Positions 7,834 through 20,110 of a stretch of 64,000 nt of DNA are shown in pieces. Where the stretch lies: assembly GCF_024494695.1 (NCBI RefSeq), contig NZ_JANHDP010000004.1, forward strand, positions 1 through 64,000, read 5' to 3'. This stretch comes from Natronoarchaeum rubrum. GTDB lineage: Archaea > Halobacteriota > Halobacteria > Halobacteriales > Natronoarchaeaceae. Position 1 is the stretch's first letter. Each line of letters starts with the position of its first letter. The position numbers and the translations under genes are program-made. The notes under the pieces were generated by a model, which was not told where the DNA came from, did not search any database, and saw only the letters and a list, made by a program, of their open reading frames with translations.

Positions 7834-8127
7834 ATGGCACTCGAAACCACACCGCTGTTCGCCATTCCCGGCGGTCCGGAGATGCTGGTCGTTTTGCTCC
7901 TGGCCGTCCTCCTGTTCGGCGCAAACAAGATCCCCAAGCTCGCCCGATCGACCGGCGAGGCAATGGGTGAGTTCCAGAAGGGCCGCGAGGAAGTCGAGCA
8001 GGAACTTGAGGAAATGCGCGATGGCCCCGGCACCGACAACGATCCAGAGATGGCCGACGACGACGAGTTCGTCGAGACCGACCACGTCGCCAGCGAAGAC
8101 GCTGACACCGAGCGGTCGAGCAACTAA
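7834..8127 (+). CDS. tatA: Twin-arginine translocase subunit TatA/E-like
   Basis: This is a 97-residue protein with a short periplasmic-side start, one membrane helix (GGPEMLVVLLLAVLLFGANKIP, residues 10-30), the FGxxKxP hinge and an amphipathic helix LARSTGEAMGEFQKGREEVEQELEEM. An acidic tail follows. TatA oligomers form the pathway for folded proteins; haloarchaea export many proteins this way, including the Tat-lipobox protein at 41504. The start was placed at ATG 7834 by promoter spacing. Confidence 0.9.
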   Translation: MALETTPLFAIPGGPEMLVVLLLAVLLFGANKIPKLARSTGEAMGEFQKGREEVEQELEEMRDGPGTDNDPEMADDDEFVETDHVASEDADTERSSN

Positions 8128-8129
8128 TC

Positions 8130-8138
8130 GTTTTTTCT
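8130..8138 (+). terminator. T-run after tatA
   Basis: CGTTTTTTC immediately follows the tatA stop (8125-8127) and precedes tRNA-Arg. T-runs are typical archaeal transcription termination signals. Confidence 0.45.
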
Positions 8139-8148
8139 CGCGTCGACT

Positions 8149-8221
8149 GGGCGTGTGGCCTAGCGGATAGGGCGAAAGGTTCCTAACCTTTCGATCGCGG
8201 GTTCGACTCCCGCCACGCCCG
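8149..8221 (+). tRNA. tRNA-Arg (anticodon CCT)
   Basis: A complete cloverleaf of 73 nt is visible. The acceptor is GGGCGTG/CACGCCC with discriminator G at 8221, and the anticodon stem is AAAGG/CCTTT with loop TTCCTAA, giving anticodon CCT at 8182-8184. The T arm has GCGGG TTCGACT CCCGC. It has no intron and no encoded CCA. It is followed by a duplicated copy of its 3' end (8304-8323). Confidence 0.95.
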
Positions 8222-8350
8222 TACGCCGGGGAACAGCAGTGAGCCGTGCGTACGGGCCCAGGGATTCGAATCACGCGAGACGAGCGTAGTGAGTCCCGCA
8301 CCGGATTCGACCCGCCACGCCCGCTGCCGTGTGAGCGCGAGCGAGACGCG
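8222..8350. repeat. tRNA-Arg tail duplication with hairpins
   Basis: A 7-bp inverted repeat (CGTACGC 8220-8226 / GCGTACG 8248-8254) is followed by an inverted T-arm copy (AGGGATTCGAATC, 8260-8272). Then come a 7-bp stem with 11-nt loop GAGCGTAGTGA (8275-8299) and a degenerate direct copy of the tRNA 3' half (GATTCGACCCGCCACGCCCG, 8304-8323). The order matches the remnant behind the tRNA-like gene at 5466. Confidence 0.7.
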
Positions 8351-9124
8351 TCAGTGCCCGCCGGTGACGGCGTTGATCGTCGCACCGAGCAGAACGATGA
8401 CGCCGGCGAAGTACAGCCACGTCAGGAAGAGCAGGATGCCGCCGAGCGCGCCGTAGGCATCGTAGCTGCCGGCCTGCGAGGCGTAGATCTGGAAGCCGAC
8501 CTGCAGGACGAGCCAACCGACGGCGGTGAAAGCGGCGCCGGGAAGCGCCTCGCGAGCCGTCACGTCGATCGGCGGCATCACGTAGAACACCGGGAGGAAG
8601 ACGACGAGCAGGCCGGCCAGCAGCGCGAGCCAGCCGATGACGTTCAGGAACGGGACGCCGAACGACTCGGCGAGTCCGATCACCACGCCGAGGCCGATCA
8701 TGAAGCCGGCCGCCAGGGCGATCAACAGAAGCGTCAGGATGCCGTCCTTGAGCTGGCCGAGCAGTGAGATTTCGGCGTCCAGCCCGTACACCTCGTCGAA
8801 GGCGATGTCGACCGCGCGGAACATCTTGAGCGCGCTCCACAGCAGCGCGACGATCCCGACGAGCGACGCGCCGGCTCGACCCTGCGGATTCGAGAGCGAC
8901 TCGGCGACGATCGACTCCCCCTGCGCAGAGAGGTTGCTGCCGATCGCGGCGACGATGCGATCGGCGAAGGCTTGCCCGCCGACGAGCGAGCCGACGGCGA
9001 GGATCAGCAGCAACAGCGGGAGGATCGAGAAGAACACGTAGTACGCGATGCTCGCGGCGAGGAATGTGATCTGCTCGTCGCGCGCGCGATCGACCACCGA
9101 TCGGGTCGTCGAGGCCACGTCCAT
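8351..9124 (-). CDS. YihY/BrkB-family membrane protein
   Basis: This 257-residue integral membrane protein has about six helices (roughly 27-47, 85-103, 133-160, 165-190, 201-225, 232-253). The signature ITFLAASIAYYVFFSILPLLLL near the N terminus and WSALKMFRAVDIAFDEVYG in the middle match the YihY (formerly tRNA-processing RNase BN) family. The family's function is unproven; a transport role is usually assumed. It is a single gene that diverges from the DUF1508 repeat protein. Confidence 0.88.
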   Translation of the reverse strand: MDVASTTRSVVDRARDEQITFLAASIAYYVFFSILPLLLLILAVGSLVGGQAFADRIVAAIGSNLSAQGESIVAESLSNPQGRAGASLVGIVALLWSALKMFRAVDIAFDEVYGLDAEISLLGQLKDGILTLLLIALAAGFMIGLGVVIGLAESFGVPFLNVIGWLALLAGLLVVFLPVFYVMPPIDVTAREALPGAAFTAVGWLVLQVGFQIYASQAGSYDAYGALGGILLFLTWLYFAGVIVLLGATINAVTGGH

Positions 9125-9272
9125 ACGCGAAGTAGATCCTCCCCGACCACAAACCTTTCATCGAGCGGACGGGCTCGCACCGGACCGGGATCGACCATCC
9201 CAGCGCGCCGTCCTCGCTCTCCGTACTGATATTTATTTCATCATGTGTCATCGATTACATTCACCACCAAAT

Positions 9273-9282
9273 CTTATTATAC
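9273..9282 (+). promoter_or_regulatory. TATA box of the DUF1508-repeat gene
   Basis: CTTATTATAC sits in an AT-rich stretch 28-37 nt before ATG 9310, so the leader would be about 6 nt. Confidence 0.5.
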
Positions 9283-9309
9283 ATAGTTGTGTGGTATCCG
9301 CCAGCAACG

Positions 9310-12120
<2,811 letters not shown>

Positions 12121-12160
12121 CGAGGGCCGCCCGATCGCCGAGGATCGGGGCGAGGCGACG

Positions 12161-12170
12161 CTATTTTTAC
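12161..12170 (+). promoter_or_regulatory. TATA box of the phosphopantoate ligase gene
   Basis: CTATTTTTAC is centred about 28 nt before ATG 12194, predicting a leaderless mRNA. Confidence 0.5.
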
Positions 12171-12193
12171 GGCTGACTGCGGACGCGTATCCG

Positions 12194-12946
12194 ATGACCG
12201 ACGAGGCCGAGATTCCCGAGGACCACCCCCGACACGACTCGCTCGTCACCCGCCATCGGATCGAGGACGGCGTCGATCGGGGCATCACGAGCCGGCAGGG
12301 GCTGATCGCCCAGGGCCGGGGCGAGGCGTTCGACTACCTGCTCGGCGAGCAGACGATCCCCAGGGCCGACGACGCCGAGCGCGCCGCGGCGGCCGCGCTG
12401 CTGCTGGCCGACCACCCCGTTCTCTCGGTCAACGGCAACGTCGCCGCGCTCGTGCCCGAGGAGCTGGTAGAGATCGCCGACGCCGTCGACGCCGACCTGG
12501 AGGTGAACCTGTTCAACCGCACCGAGGAGCGCATGGCGGCGATCGCCGACCACCTGCGCGAGCACGGCGCCGAGGACGTCAAGGGACTGGCCGCCGACGC
12601 CGAGATCCCGGGGCTGAGCCACGAACGGGCGAAGGTGGATCAGGACGGGATCTACGAGGCCGACGTCGTGCTCGTTCCACTGGAGGACGGCGACCGCGCC
12701 GAGGCGCTCGGCGAGATGGACAAGACCGAGATCGTGATCGATCTGAACCCGCTCTCCCGGTCGGCGCAGGTGGCGTCGATCCCGATCGTCGACAACGCCG
12801 TCCGCGCGGTGCCGGGGATCACGAGTCACGCCCGGAATCTGGCGGACGCGGACGCGGCGACGCTCCGAGAGATCGTCGACGAGTTCGACGCCGACGCCGC
12901 GCTGGCGGCCGCCGAGGACGCGATCCGCGGCGGCGAACTGGAGTAA
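12194..12946 (+). CDS. 4-phosphopantoate--beta-alanine ligase (archaeal coenzyme A pathway)
   Basis: This 250-residue protein has the archaeal phosphopantothenate synthetase (DUF137) signatures: HPRHDSL-type start, GITSRQGLIAQGRGEAFDYLLGEQT, LSVNGNVAAL, VNLFNRTEERM, ADVVLVPLEDGDRAEALGEMDKTEIVIDLNPLSRSA and VDNAVRAVPGI. It condenses 4-phosphopantoate with beta-alanine using ATP, replacing bacterial PanC. It is a single gene with its own leaderless promoter. Confidence 0.93.
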   Translation: MTDEAEIPEDHPRHDSLVTRHRIEDGVDRGITSRQGLIAQGRGEAFDYLLGEQTIPRADDAERAAAAALLLADHPVLSVNGNVAALVPEELVEIADAVDADLEVNLFNRTEERMAAIADHLREHGAEDVKGLAADAEIPGLSHERAKVDQDGIYEADVVLVPLEDGDRAEALGEMDKTEIVIDLNPLSRSAQVASIPIVDNAVRAVPGITSHARNLADADAATLREIVDEFDADAALAAAEDAIRGGELE

Positions 12947-13014
12947 CGCCGCCGAACAGTTCCGGGTCGAATGGGTAAAATTAAAGCTCGAACGCTGATG
13001 TTTTCGGTCGTTAC

Positions 13015-13590
13015 ATGGATTTCAGAGCGACACGGACGGCCGGACTCCCATTGTTCGCCGGCGTCGTCAACGGCGCGCTTGCGTACGCGGCCGGACTGAT
13101 CGGATCGTTCGTACTGTTCGCGGTGTTCGGACTGAAACCGGTGCTGGAGATCGTGCTGTCGGCGTCGAACCCGCCGTTTCTGACGAGCATCGGGTTCGCG
13201 TTCTACGGCGGTCACCTCGTTCCCGTCCAGTTCGGCGACGGATCGGCGCTCAACTTCGCGCTCGACGCCGCCAACCAGGGAGCGCTGTACCTGCTGCTGG
13301 TGGCGATAGTTCTGATATCGACCGGATACTACCTCGGCAGCGCCGACGGACTCGAATCGTCGCGCTCGGGAGCGATGGCTGGCGCGACGCTGGTCGCCGG
13401 CTACCTGCCGCTGGCGGCCTTCGGTGCGACGGCATTCGCCTACGAGCGAACGATGCGCCCGAGATTCGGCGACGCCGAGACGCTGGTCATGGAACTCCCA
13501 GTACTGCGTGCGGTCGTGCTCGCAGGCGTGGTGGTCCCGATCTCACTGGGCGCGCTCGGCGGCGCGCTGGCGGCGCGCACCGACGAGTGA
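13015..13590 (+). CDS. Uncharacterised haloarchaeal membrane protein
   Basis: This is a 191-residue protein with about five hydrophobic helices (13-37, 43-62, 84-103, 117-140, 160-185). A polar loop after the second carries [23 protein letters not shown] do not recognise an enzymatic motif. Isolated multi-helix proteins of this size are frequent in haloarchaea. AT-rich TAAAATTAAAG about 40 nt upstream is a possible promoter. Confidence 0.75.
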   Translation: MDFRATRTAGLPLFAGVVNGALAYAAGLIGSFVLFAVFGLKPVLEIVLSASNPPFLTSIGFAFYGGHLVPVQFGDGSALNFALDAANQGALYLLLVAIVLISTGYYLGSADGLESSRSGAMAGATLVAGYLPLAAFGATAFAYERTMRPRFGDAETLVMELPVLRAVVLAGVVVPISLGALGGALAARTDE

Positions 13591-13692
13591 CGACGGAGGA
13601 GCGCGAGCGACGGCACGCCGATTTTTGGGGTCGACATCGAGCAGCAGCCGCGGCGATCCGACGCCGAGCGATACCGGAAACGCTTTCAATTA

Positions 13693-13710
13693 CTTTGTGG
13701 TATCACCAAG
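13693..13710 (+). promoter_or_regulatory. Imperfect palindrome over the thi4 start region (candidate operator)
   Basis: CTTTGTGGTATCACCAAG matches its own complement at 7 of 9 positions. It lies between the likely TATA stretch (CTTTCAATTA, 13683-13692) and ATG 13715, where a repressor would cover the transcription start. The ThiN-domain regulator at 17990 is the natural candidate to bind it; this is inference. Confidence 0.4.
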
Positions 13711-13714
13711 TGGT

Positions 13715-14638
13715 ATGAGCGACTTCGATCAGTTCAGCGACGTCGGCGAGGCGGAAGTCACCCGCGCGATCGGTCAAGAGTGGTCAGAGGAGTTCATGGA
13801 CTTCTCCGAGACGGAGGTCATCATCGTCGGCGGCGGCCCGTCGGGGCTGATGGCCGCCAAGGAACTCTCCGAGCGCGGCGTTCAGACGATGGTCGTCGAG
13901 AAGAACAACTACCTCGGCGGCGGCTTCTGGCTCGGCGGGTTCCTGATGAACAAGGTCACCGTCCGCGACCCGGCCCAGCAGATCCTCGACGAACTCGACG
14001 TCGATCACAAGCAGTCCGATGAGAGCGACGGTCTCTACGTCGCTAACGGTCCGGAAGCCTGTTCCGGGCTGATCAAAGCCGCCTGCGACGCCGGCGCGAA
14101 GATGCAGAACATGACGGAGTTCACCGACATCGTGATCCGCGAGGACCACCGCGTCGGCGGCATCGTGATGAACTGGACGCCGGTCCACGCGCTGCCCCGC
14201 GAGATCACCTGCGTCGACCCGATCGCCGTCGAGTCCGAGCTGGTCATCGACGCGACGGGCCACGACGGGATGGCCGTCAAGAAACTCGACGAGCGCGGCG
14301 TGCTCGACGCGCCCGGCTTCGCGGAGGAGGCAAGCGGCATGGACAACACGGACGACGACACCTACGGCGCGCCCGGTCACGACTCGCCCGGCCACGACTC
14401 GATGTGGGTCGGCGAGTCCGAGGACGCCGTCGTCGAGCACACCGGCCTCGCCCACGACGGGCTCGTCGTCACCGGGATGGCGACCGCGACGACCTACGGC
14501 CTCCCGCGCATGGGCCCGACCTTCGGCGCCATGCTCGTCTCCGGTAAGCGCGCCGCGCAGGTCGCGCTCGACGAACTCGGCGTCGACGCCGACCCGGTCG
14601 ACGTCACGGCGAGCAAAGCGACGCCCGCCGACGACTAA
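13715..14638 (+). CDS. thi4: Thiamine thiazole synthase Thi4 (cysteine-donor, suicide type)
   Basis: This 307-residue protein makes the thiazole moiety of thiamine from NAD and glycine. It shows a Rossmann site [17 protein letters not shown] (residues 35-51), [16 protein letters not shown], and C166 in PREITCVDP. That Cys matches the sulfur-donating Cys of yeast and Haloferax Thi4 proteins; methanogen sulfide-using enzymes carry His there. [20 protein letters not shown] closes the fold. ATG 13715 fits the haloarchaeal length. A ThiN-domain regulator lies 3.4 kb downstream. Confidence 0.95.
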   Translation: MSDFDQFSDVGEAEVTRAIGQEWSEEFMDFSETEVIIVGGGPSGLMAAKELSERGVQTMVVEKNNYLGGGFWLGGFLMNKVTVRDPAQQILDELDVDHKQSDESDGLYVANGPEACSGLIKAACDAGAKMQNMTEFTDIVIREDHRVGGIVMNWTPVHALPREITCVDPIAVESELVIDATGHDGMAVKKLDERGVLDAPGFAEEASGMDNTDDDTYGAPGHDSPGHDSMWVGESEDAVVEHTGLAHDGLVVTGMATATTYGLPRMGPTFGAMLVSGKRAAQVALDELGVDADPVDVTASKATPADD

Positions 14639-14701
14639 ACCGGAAGACGCATTCGGCCCTCAGCGCGCCGTCCTGCATTGTCAAGTCCCGTAGCCCCGTT
14701 T

Positions 14702-15730
<1,029 letters not shown>

Positions 15731-15798
15731 GACTTCACTCGGGGATTTCGGGAGAAAACGGTTGGGCTCGTGGTCGGTTCTCGCCGTGAAACGATCGG

Positions 15799-17118
15799 TC
15801 AGGACGCCGCGGCCGCGCCGGTCGTCGCCACCCTGTCCTCGATACGGAACCAGCCGTCGTCCTCGACCTGCGCGTCGACGTCGATCGCGACGCTGCCGTC
15901 CGATCCCGAGATCGTGGTCTGCTCTCGGAACTCGTCGGGACCCATCGCGATCGCGACGGTTCGATCGTCGACGCGCTCGACGCTCGTGCGGTCGGCCCAG
16001 TCGTCGGTCCGGCCGTCGAGACCGTCCTCGAACGCGGCGACGAACTCGTCGGCCTCCCCCGAAGTCTGCCACCGGAACGTCCAGACGAACGCCTCGGGGG
16101 CGCCCCCGCCGTCGCTGTCGAAGGCGATCGCGGAGTCGTTGCCCCAGCCCGCCGCGGCCGCAGCCGCGGCGTCGTCGTCGAGCGAGGCCCGGAGCGCGAT
16201 CCGGGTGAACAGTTCGCCCTTGCGATCGCGGCTCGTCGCGGTCCACTCGCCGTCCGCGGTGTCGACCGCGATCGACATCGGAAGCTGCTCGCCCGCGGAC
16301 TCGCCGTGAAGCAGCTCGGCGGTGTTGGCCGGCGGGTCCGCGTACACAGTCTGGAGGTTCGCGGGCGAGTCGAGGCGGTCGTCGACGTACTCGGCGCCGA
16401 AGTAGTACGGCGCGACGAAGAACCGATCGCCCGACGCCGAGCGCTCGTAGCTGCGGCGCATCTGCTCGGACTGCAGCGGGACGTCCGAGAGGTGCTTCTC
16501 GGTGTACTCGTCGCCGACGTAGGTCGCCCCGCCCTCGATCAGCGCGGTCTTGGTCATCTGCCGGTCGGTCGGCCCCGTCGGCTCGATGAGCCACGCGCCG
16601 AACATCGACTCGGCGTACTGGACCGCGTGGGCGTACTCGTGGGCCAGCACCTGCTCGACGACCACGGGCGGCCCGTCGGCCGGTTCGACGTAGACGCCGA
16701 ACGGCGTCGTGACGCCGCGCGGCCCGGCGCCGCCGTCCGAGACGGAGCCGGCTGCCGACGCGTTCAGAGCCTGCTTGAACGTCGACCGGTCGGTCGCGAA
16801 CGCCTGGCCGGCGGTCGCCGTCGGCACCCCGACCGTGAGGTCGGGCTGTTCGGCGTCGGAATCCATCATCGTCGCGACGCGATGCCACACCGGATCGGGT
16901 TCGATCGGCAGCGACCGCTCGGCGTCGTCAGCGGCATCGTCGTCAGCGTCGCCGGCGTCGTTCGACGCCGGTTCTCCATCGTCGGACGCCGGGGACGAAT
17001 CGACGTCCGAGGAGTTCGCGGCCACTTCGGCGTCGTTCGGCGGGGATACCGGGGCGGTACAGCCCGCGAACGCGAGCGAGAGAACTGCAAGCATCGCGAG
17101 CAGTCGGCGACCGTTCAT
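15799..17118 (-). CDS. Surface lipoprotein with HEYAH metalloprotease-like site (Hvo_1808-type)
   Basis: This is a 439-residue protein. A signal peptide ends in the lipobox LAFAGC (C20), followed by an acidic Asp/Ser-rich linker (about 25-70) as in haloarchaeal lipoproteins. VLAHEYAHAVQY (H160-E161...H164) and EGGATYVGDEY (E195) form a plausible gluzincin zinc site, so it may be an active extracellular peptidase. It resembles, as far as I recall, the haloarchaeal Hvo_1808 family of surface proteins, whose activity is not established. It is probably attached to the outer membrane face. The next gene downstream (14702) is in the same direction, 68 nt away. Confidence 0.82.
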   Translation of the reverse strand: MNGRRLLAMLAVLSLAFAGCTAPVSPPNDAEVAANSSDVDSSPASDDGEPASNDAGDADDDAADDAERSLPIEPDPVWHRVATMMDSDAEQPDLTVGVPTATAGQAFATDRSTFKQALNASAAGSVSDGGAGPRGVTTPFGVYVEPADGPPVVVEQVLAHEYAHAVQYAESMFGAWLIEPTGPTDRQMTKTALIEGGATYVGDEYTEKHLSDVPLQSEQMRRSYERSASGDRFFVAPYYFGAEYVDDRLDSPANLQTVYADPPANTAELLHGESAGEQLPMSIAVDTADGEWTATSRDRKGELFTRIALRASLDDDAAAAAAAGWGNDSAIAFDSDGGGAPEAFVWTFRWQTSGEADEFVAAFEDGLDGRTDDWADRTSVERVDDRTVAIAMGPDEFREQTTISGSDGSVAIDVDAQVEDDGWFRIEDRVATTGAAAAS

Positions 17119-17239
17119 GTCGTTCAGATAGGACGGATGCGGAATAAAGCTGCCCCTCGACCGGGCGACGGGAACGGTGCGGGCGACGAGACGGAACGTG
17201 GCAGTCGGACAGCGAGACGGGGCGTGATGGGCGACGCGC

Positions 17240-17986
17240 TCAGTCGATCCGACCGCTGGTCAGTCGGACGACGCCGAGCGCGTGCGTTTCGTGGGCGATC
17301 GCGCTCGACCTGCTCCGGAGCGCGTCGCGCGCGGCGTCGACCCGCCGATCGAGCGTCGCCTGCGGATCGCGGTCGTAGCGAAGCCGAGTGGTCGGCGGCG
17401 TCGAGAGGAGGACCACGGCTCTAAAGAGAGCGTTGACCGGCGCGGCGTACGCCCGGTCGCTACTGGCGGCATCGACCAGAACGACGTTGCCGCCCGCTGT
17501 CAGCAGGTCGCACCAGTCGTGGACGGCTGCGGCGGGGTCGTCGAGCATCCCGACGACGAACGTCGCGAGGACGCCGTCGATCGGTTCAGGTTCCGACTCG
17601 CCGACTGCACCCGGGATCGGTGGTCGAGCGGCGTCGCCGCGGATCAGGTGAACGTTGTCGTACGCCGCGACGGACTCGCGCGCGCGATCGAGGACCGGAC
17701 GAGTAAAATCGACGCCGACGACGGTTCCCTCCGGACCGACCTGTTCGCGGAGGTACGGCAGGTTCGCGCCCGTTCCGCAGCCCATCTCGACGACAGTGTC
17801 GCCGGGATCGAGTTCCAGCGCCGCGGCCGCCCGTTCGCGGAGCGAGCCGATGCCGGGCGTGTACCGAGCGAGCGCGTCGTACAGCGCCGCCCAGCGACCG
17901 TAGAACGACTGCGCGCCGGCCGCCGACGAGTCGCCGGACGCGGATCGGCGTTCGTCGGACGCGGATCGACGATCCGGATCGGTCAT
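17240..17986 (-). CDS. Class I SAM-dependent methyltransferase (UbiE/COQ5-like)
   Basis: This is a 248-residue protein. Motif I VVEMGCGTGANLPYL (about 65-79), motif II VVGVDFTRPVLDRAR and the acidic VLVDAASSDRAYA stretch identify a Rossmann methyltransferase. FYGRWAALYDALARYTPGIGSLRERAAAAL before motif I resembles UbiE and phospholipid methyltransferase relatives. The substrate is unknown. It begins 3 nt after the stop of the ThiN-domain regulator, so the two are probably cotranscribed. Confidence 0.87.
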   Translation of the reverse strand: MTDPDRRSASDERRSASGDSSAAGAQSFYGRWAALYDALARYTPGIGSLRERAAAALELDPGDTVVEMGCGTGANLPYLREQVGPEGTVVGVDFTRPVLDRARESVAAYDNVHLIRGDAARPPIPGAVGESEPEPIDGVLATFVVGMLDDPAAAVHDWCDLLTAGGNVVLVDAASSDRAYAAPVNALFRAVVLLSTPPTTRLRYDRDPQATLDRRVDAARDALRSRSSAIAHETHALGVVRLTSGRID

Positions 17987-17989
17987 CGG

Positions 17990-18886
17990 TCAGACCAGCG
18001 TCCGGATGGCCTCGACGACCGACTCGACGTCCTCGCCGAGCACGTAGACGATCGGCTCGACGCCGAAGCCGCCGGTCTGGTACAGGACGGTCGCGTCGGG
18101 CGCTTCCTCGATCGCGGCCCCGATCGCGGCGTCGACGTCCGCCTCGGCGTCGAACTCGACCGTTCGATAGCCCGCGTTCGCGAGCCGATCGACGATCTCC
18201 GGATCGTAGCGGAGGTTGACCGCCGCGCGGGCGTCGCTGTCGTGGCGGCGGGCCGCCAGCAGCACCGACGCGACGTGCTCGCTGACGCCGAACTCGGGGT
18301 CGCTGGGGATCGTCGCCCGGCCCTTGACGTCGAAGATCCGGCCGGGGACGCCGGCGACGTCGTCGACGCCCTCCGCCTCGGGCAGGCACGCGACCAGATT
18401 CGAGCCCACGTTGGGGATCAGGCCGGCGAACCCGCTCGTGGTCTCGATCTTGCGGAGCCCGCGGCGCAGCGCGGCGAGCACGCGCTCGGTCGACCGCAGT
18501 TCGTTGTCCGGATCGTGGACCGCGATCGTCGAGTCGTGGTCGGCCAGCTCCGGGATGGCGTCCTCGTGAAGCTTGGCGAGCAGGTCGCCGTCTTCGAGCC
18601 GGCGGATCAGCACCTCGACCTCGACGAGCGCCTGCACGGGACGCATGTCCCCCGAGGACAGCCCGTCGGCGATCTCCTCGACCAGATCGACGACGCGCTC
18701 GTCGTCGAGCACGCGCTCGTTCAGGCTCACGTCACCGTGGACGTACTTCGAGACGGCGCTCTGGCTGATCCCCAGCACGTCGGCCACCTCGTTCTGCGTC
18801 AGTCCCCGCTCCCGGAGCGCTTCGGCGAGCATCGACCGGAACGTGGGGAGGAACTCGTCGACGACGATCTCCTCGATAAATCGCAT
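17990..18886 (-). CDS. thiR: ThiN-domain transcriptional regulator (ThiR-like)
   Basis: This 298-residue protein has an N-terminal HTH_3 domain (LAEALRERGLTQNEVADVLGISQSAVSKYVHGD, about 20-52), a middle helical part, and a C-terminal ThiN domain (about 118-298) including GFAGLIPNVGSNLVACLPEA, VPGRIFDVKGRA and ARAAVNLRYDPEIVDRLANAGY. ThiN on its own is a thiamine-phosphate synthase; fused to HTH in archaea it acts as ThiR, repressing thiamine genes when thiamine phosphates bind. thi4 in this window is a likely target. A methyltransferase follows 3 nt after the stop. Confidence 0.88.
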   Translation of the reverse strand: MRFIEEIVVDEFLPTFRSMLAEALRERGLTQNEVADVLGISQSAVSKYVHGDVSLNERVLDDERVVDLVEEIADGLSSGDMRPVQALVEVEVLIRRLEDGDLLAKLHEDAIPELADHDSTIAVHDPDNELRSTERVLAALRRGLRKIETTSGFAGLIPNVGSNLVACLPEAEGVDDVAGVPGRIFDVKGRATIPSDPEFGVSEHVASVLLAARRHDSDARAAVNLRYDPEIVDRLANAGYRTVEFDAEADVDAAIGAAIEEAPDATVLYQTGGFGVEPIVYVLGEDVESVVEAIRTLV

Positions 18887-19048
18887 TCTCTGTCAGAAGT
18901 TGGCGCTCCCGGGGCATAACTCTGCGGCTCTGCGGTCGTACCGGGAAGCGGAGGCGGCGGTTCGGAAGAACCAGAGGGTCGGCACAGTTTCAGCGCGTGA
19001 AACCGTCGTTCCGGAGTTAATGTGGTGGGTCGTATTCGTCAAAACGAG

Positions 19049-20110
19049 ATGGCAGCGATCGAAACCAGCGGTCTGACCAAGCGGTACGGCGACGTCGTCG
19101 CCGTCGACGGCATCGACCTCACGGTCGAGGAGGGCGAGGTGTTCGGGTTCTTGGGCCCGAACGGCGCCGGCAAGACGACGACGATCGACATGCTACTGGA
19201 CTTCATCCGGCCGACGGAGGGCTCGGCGACGGTGCTGGGGTACGACGCCCAGTCCGAGACCGACGCGGTGCGCCAGCGGGTCGGCATCCTGCCCGACGGC
19301 GTCGGGCTGTACGACCGGTCGACGGGCTATCGCCACCTCGAATTCGCGATCGAGTCCAAGGGCGGCTCGGAGACGCCCGACGAACTGCTCGACCGGGTCG
19401 GGCTCGACCGCGAGGCCGCCGAGCGACCGGTCGGCGGCTACTCCAAGGGGATGACCCAGCGCCTCACGATGGCGATGGCGCTCGCGGGCGACCCCGACCT
19501 GCTCGTGCTCGACGAACCCTCCAGCGGACTCGACCCGATCGGGATCCGCGAGATGCAACAGCTCGTCCGCGAGGAAGCCGAGAGCGGGACGACGGTGTTT
19601 TTCTCCAGCCACATCCTCGGGCAGGTGTCGGCGGTCTGCGACCGCGTCGGCATCCTCGACGAGGGGGAACTCGTGACCGTCGACACGATCGAGGGGCTGC
19701 GCGAGGAGGCCGGCGTCGGCTCGCGGCTCGTGGTGGAGGTCGGCGGCGGTGGGCGGGCTGAAAACATCGATCTGACGGCGCTCTCTGGCGTCACCGCAGT
19801 CGACCGGGAGGACGGGAACCTCGTCGTCTCCTACACCGACGCCGCGGCGAAGGCGGCGGCGATCCACCGGCTGGTCGACGCCGGCGTCGAGGTGCTGGAC
19901 TTCTCGACCGAGGAGGCGACCCTGGAGGACCTGTTCGCCGCCTACACCGGGACGGACGCCGCGGCGGTGCAGGACGCCGACGCGGAGGCTGGCGAGGAGA
20001 GCGGCGGGACAGGCAAGGAGAGCGGCGAGGCTGGCGAGGAGAGCGGCGAGGCGAGCGGTGAGGGGTCCACAGGACGCGTCGCAGCTGGAATCCGAGGTGG
20101 TGGCGAATGA
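19049..20110 (+). CDS. ABC transporter ATP-binding protein (drug/ABC-2 exporter type)
   Basis: This 353-residue protein has Walker A GPNGAGKTTTIDML (about 40-53), signature VGGYSKGMTQRL, Walker B LLVLDEPSSGLDP and the switch His in FFSSHILGQ. A domain after about residue 215 ends in a low-complexity tail built from EAGEESGGTGKESGEAGEESGEASGE-like units. The start is ATG 19049 (MAAIETSGLTKRYG); the upstream GTG at 19022 would add nine residues. It overlaps the permease gene by 4 nt, so the pair forms one exporter. The exported substrate is unknown. Confidence 0.92.
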   Translation: MAAIETSGLTKRYGDVVAVDGIDLTVEEGEVFGFLGPNGAGKTTTIDMLLDFIRPTEGSATVLGYDAQSETDAVRQRVGILPDGVGLYDRSTGYRHLEFAIESKGGSETPDELLDRVGLDREAAERPVGGYSKGMTQRLTMAMALAGDPDLLVLDEPSSGLDPIGIREMQQLVREEAESGTTVFFSSHILGQVSAVCDRVGILDEGELVTVDTIEGLREEAGVGSRLVVEVGGGGRAENIDLTALSGVTAVDREDGNLVVSYTDAAAKAAAIHRLVDAGVEVLDFSTEEATLEDLFAAYTGTDAAAVQDADAEAGEESGGTGKESGEAGEESGEASGEGSTGRVAAGIRGGGE

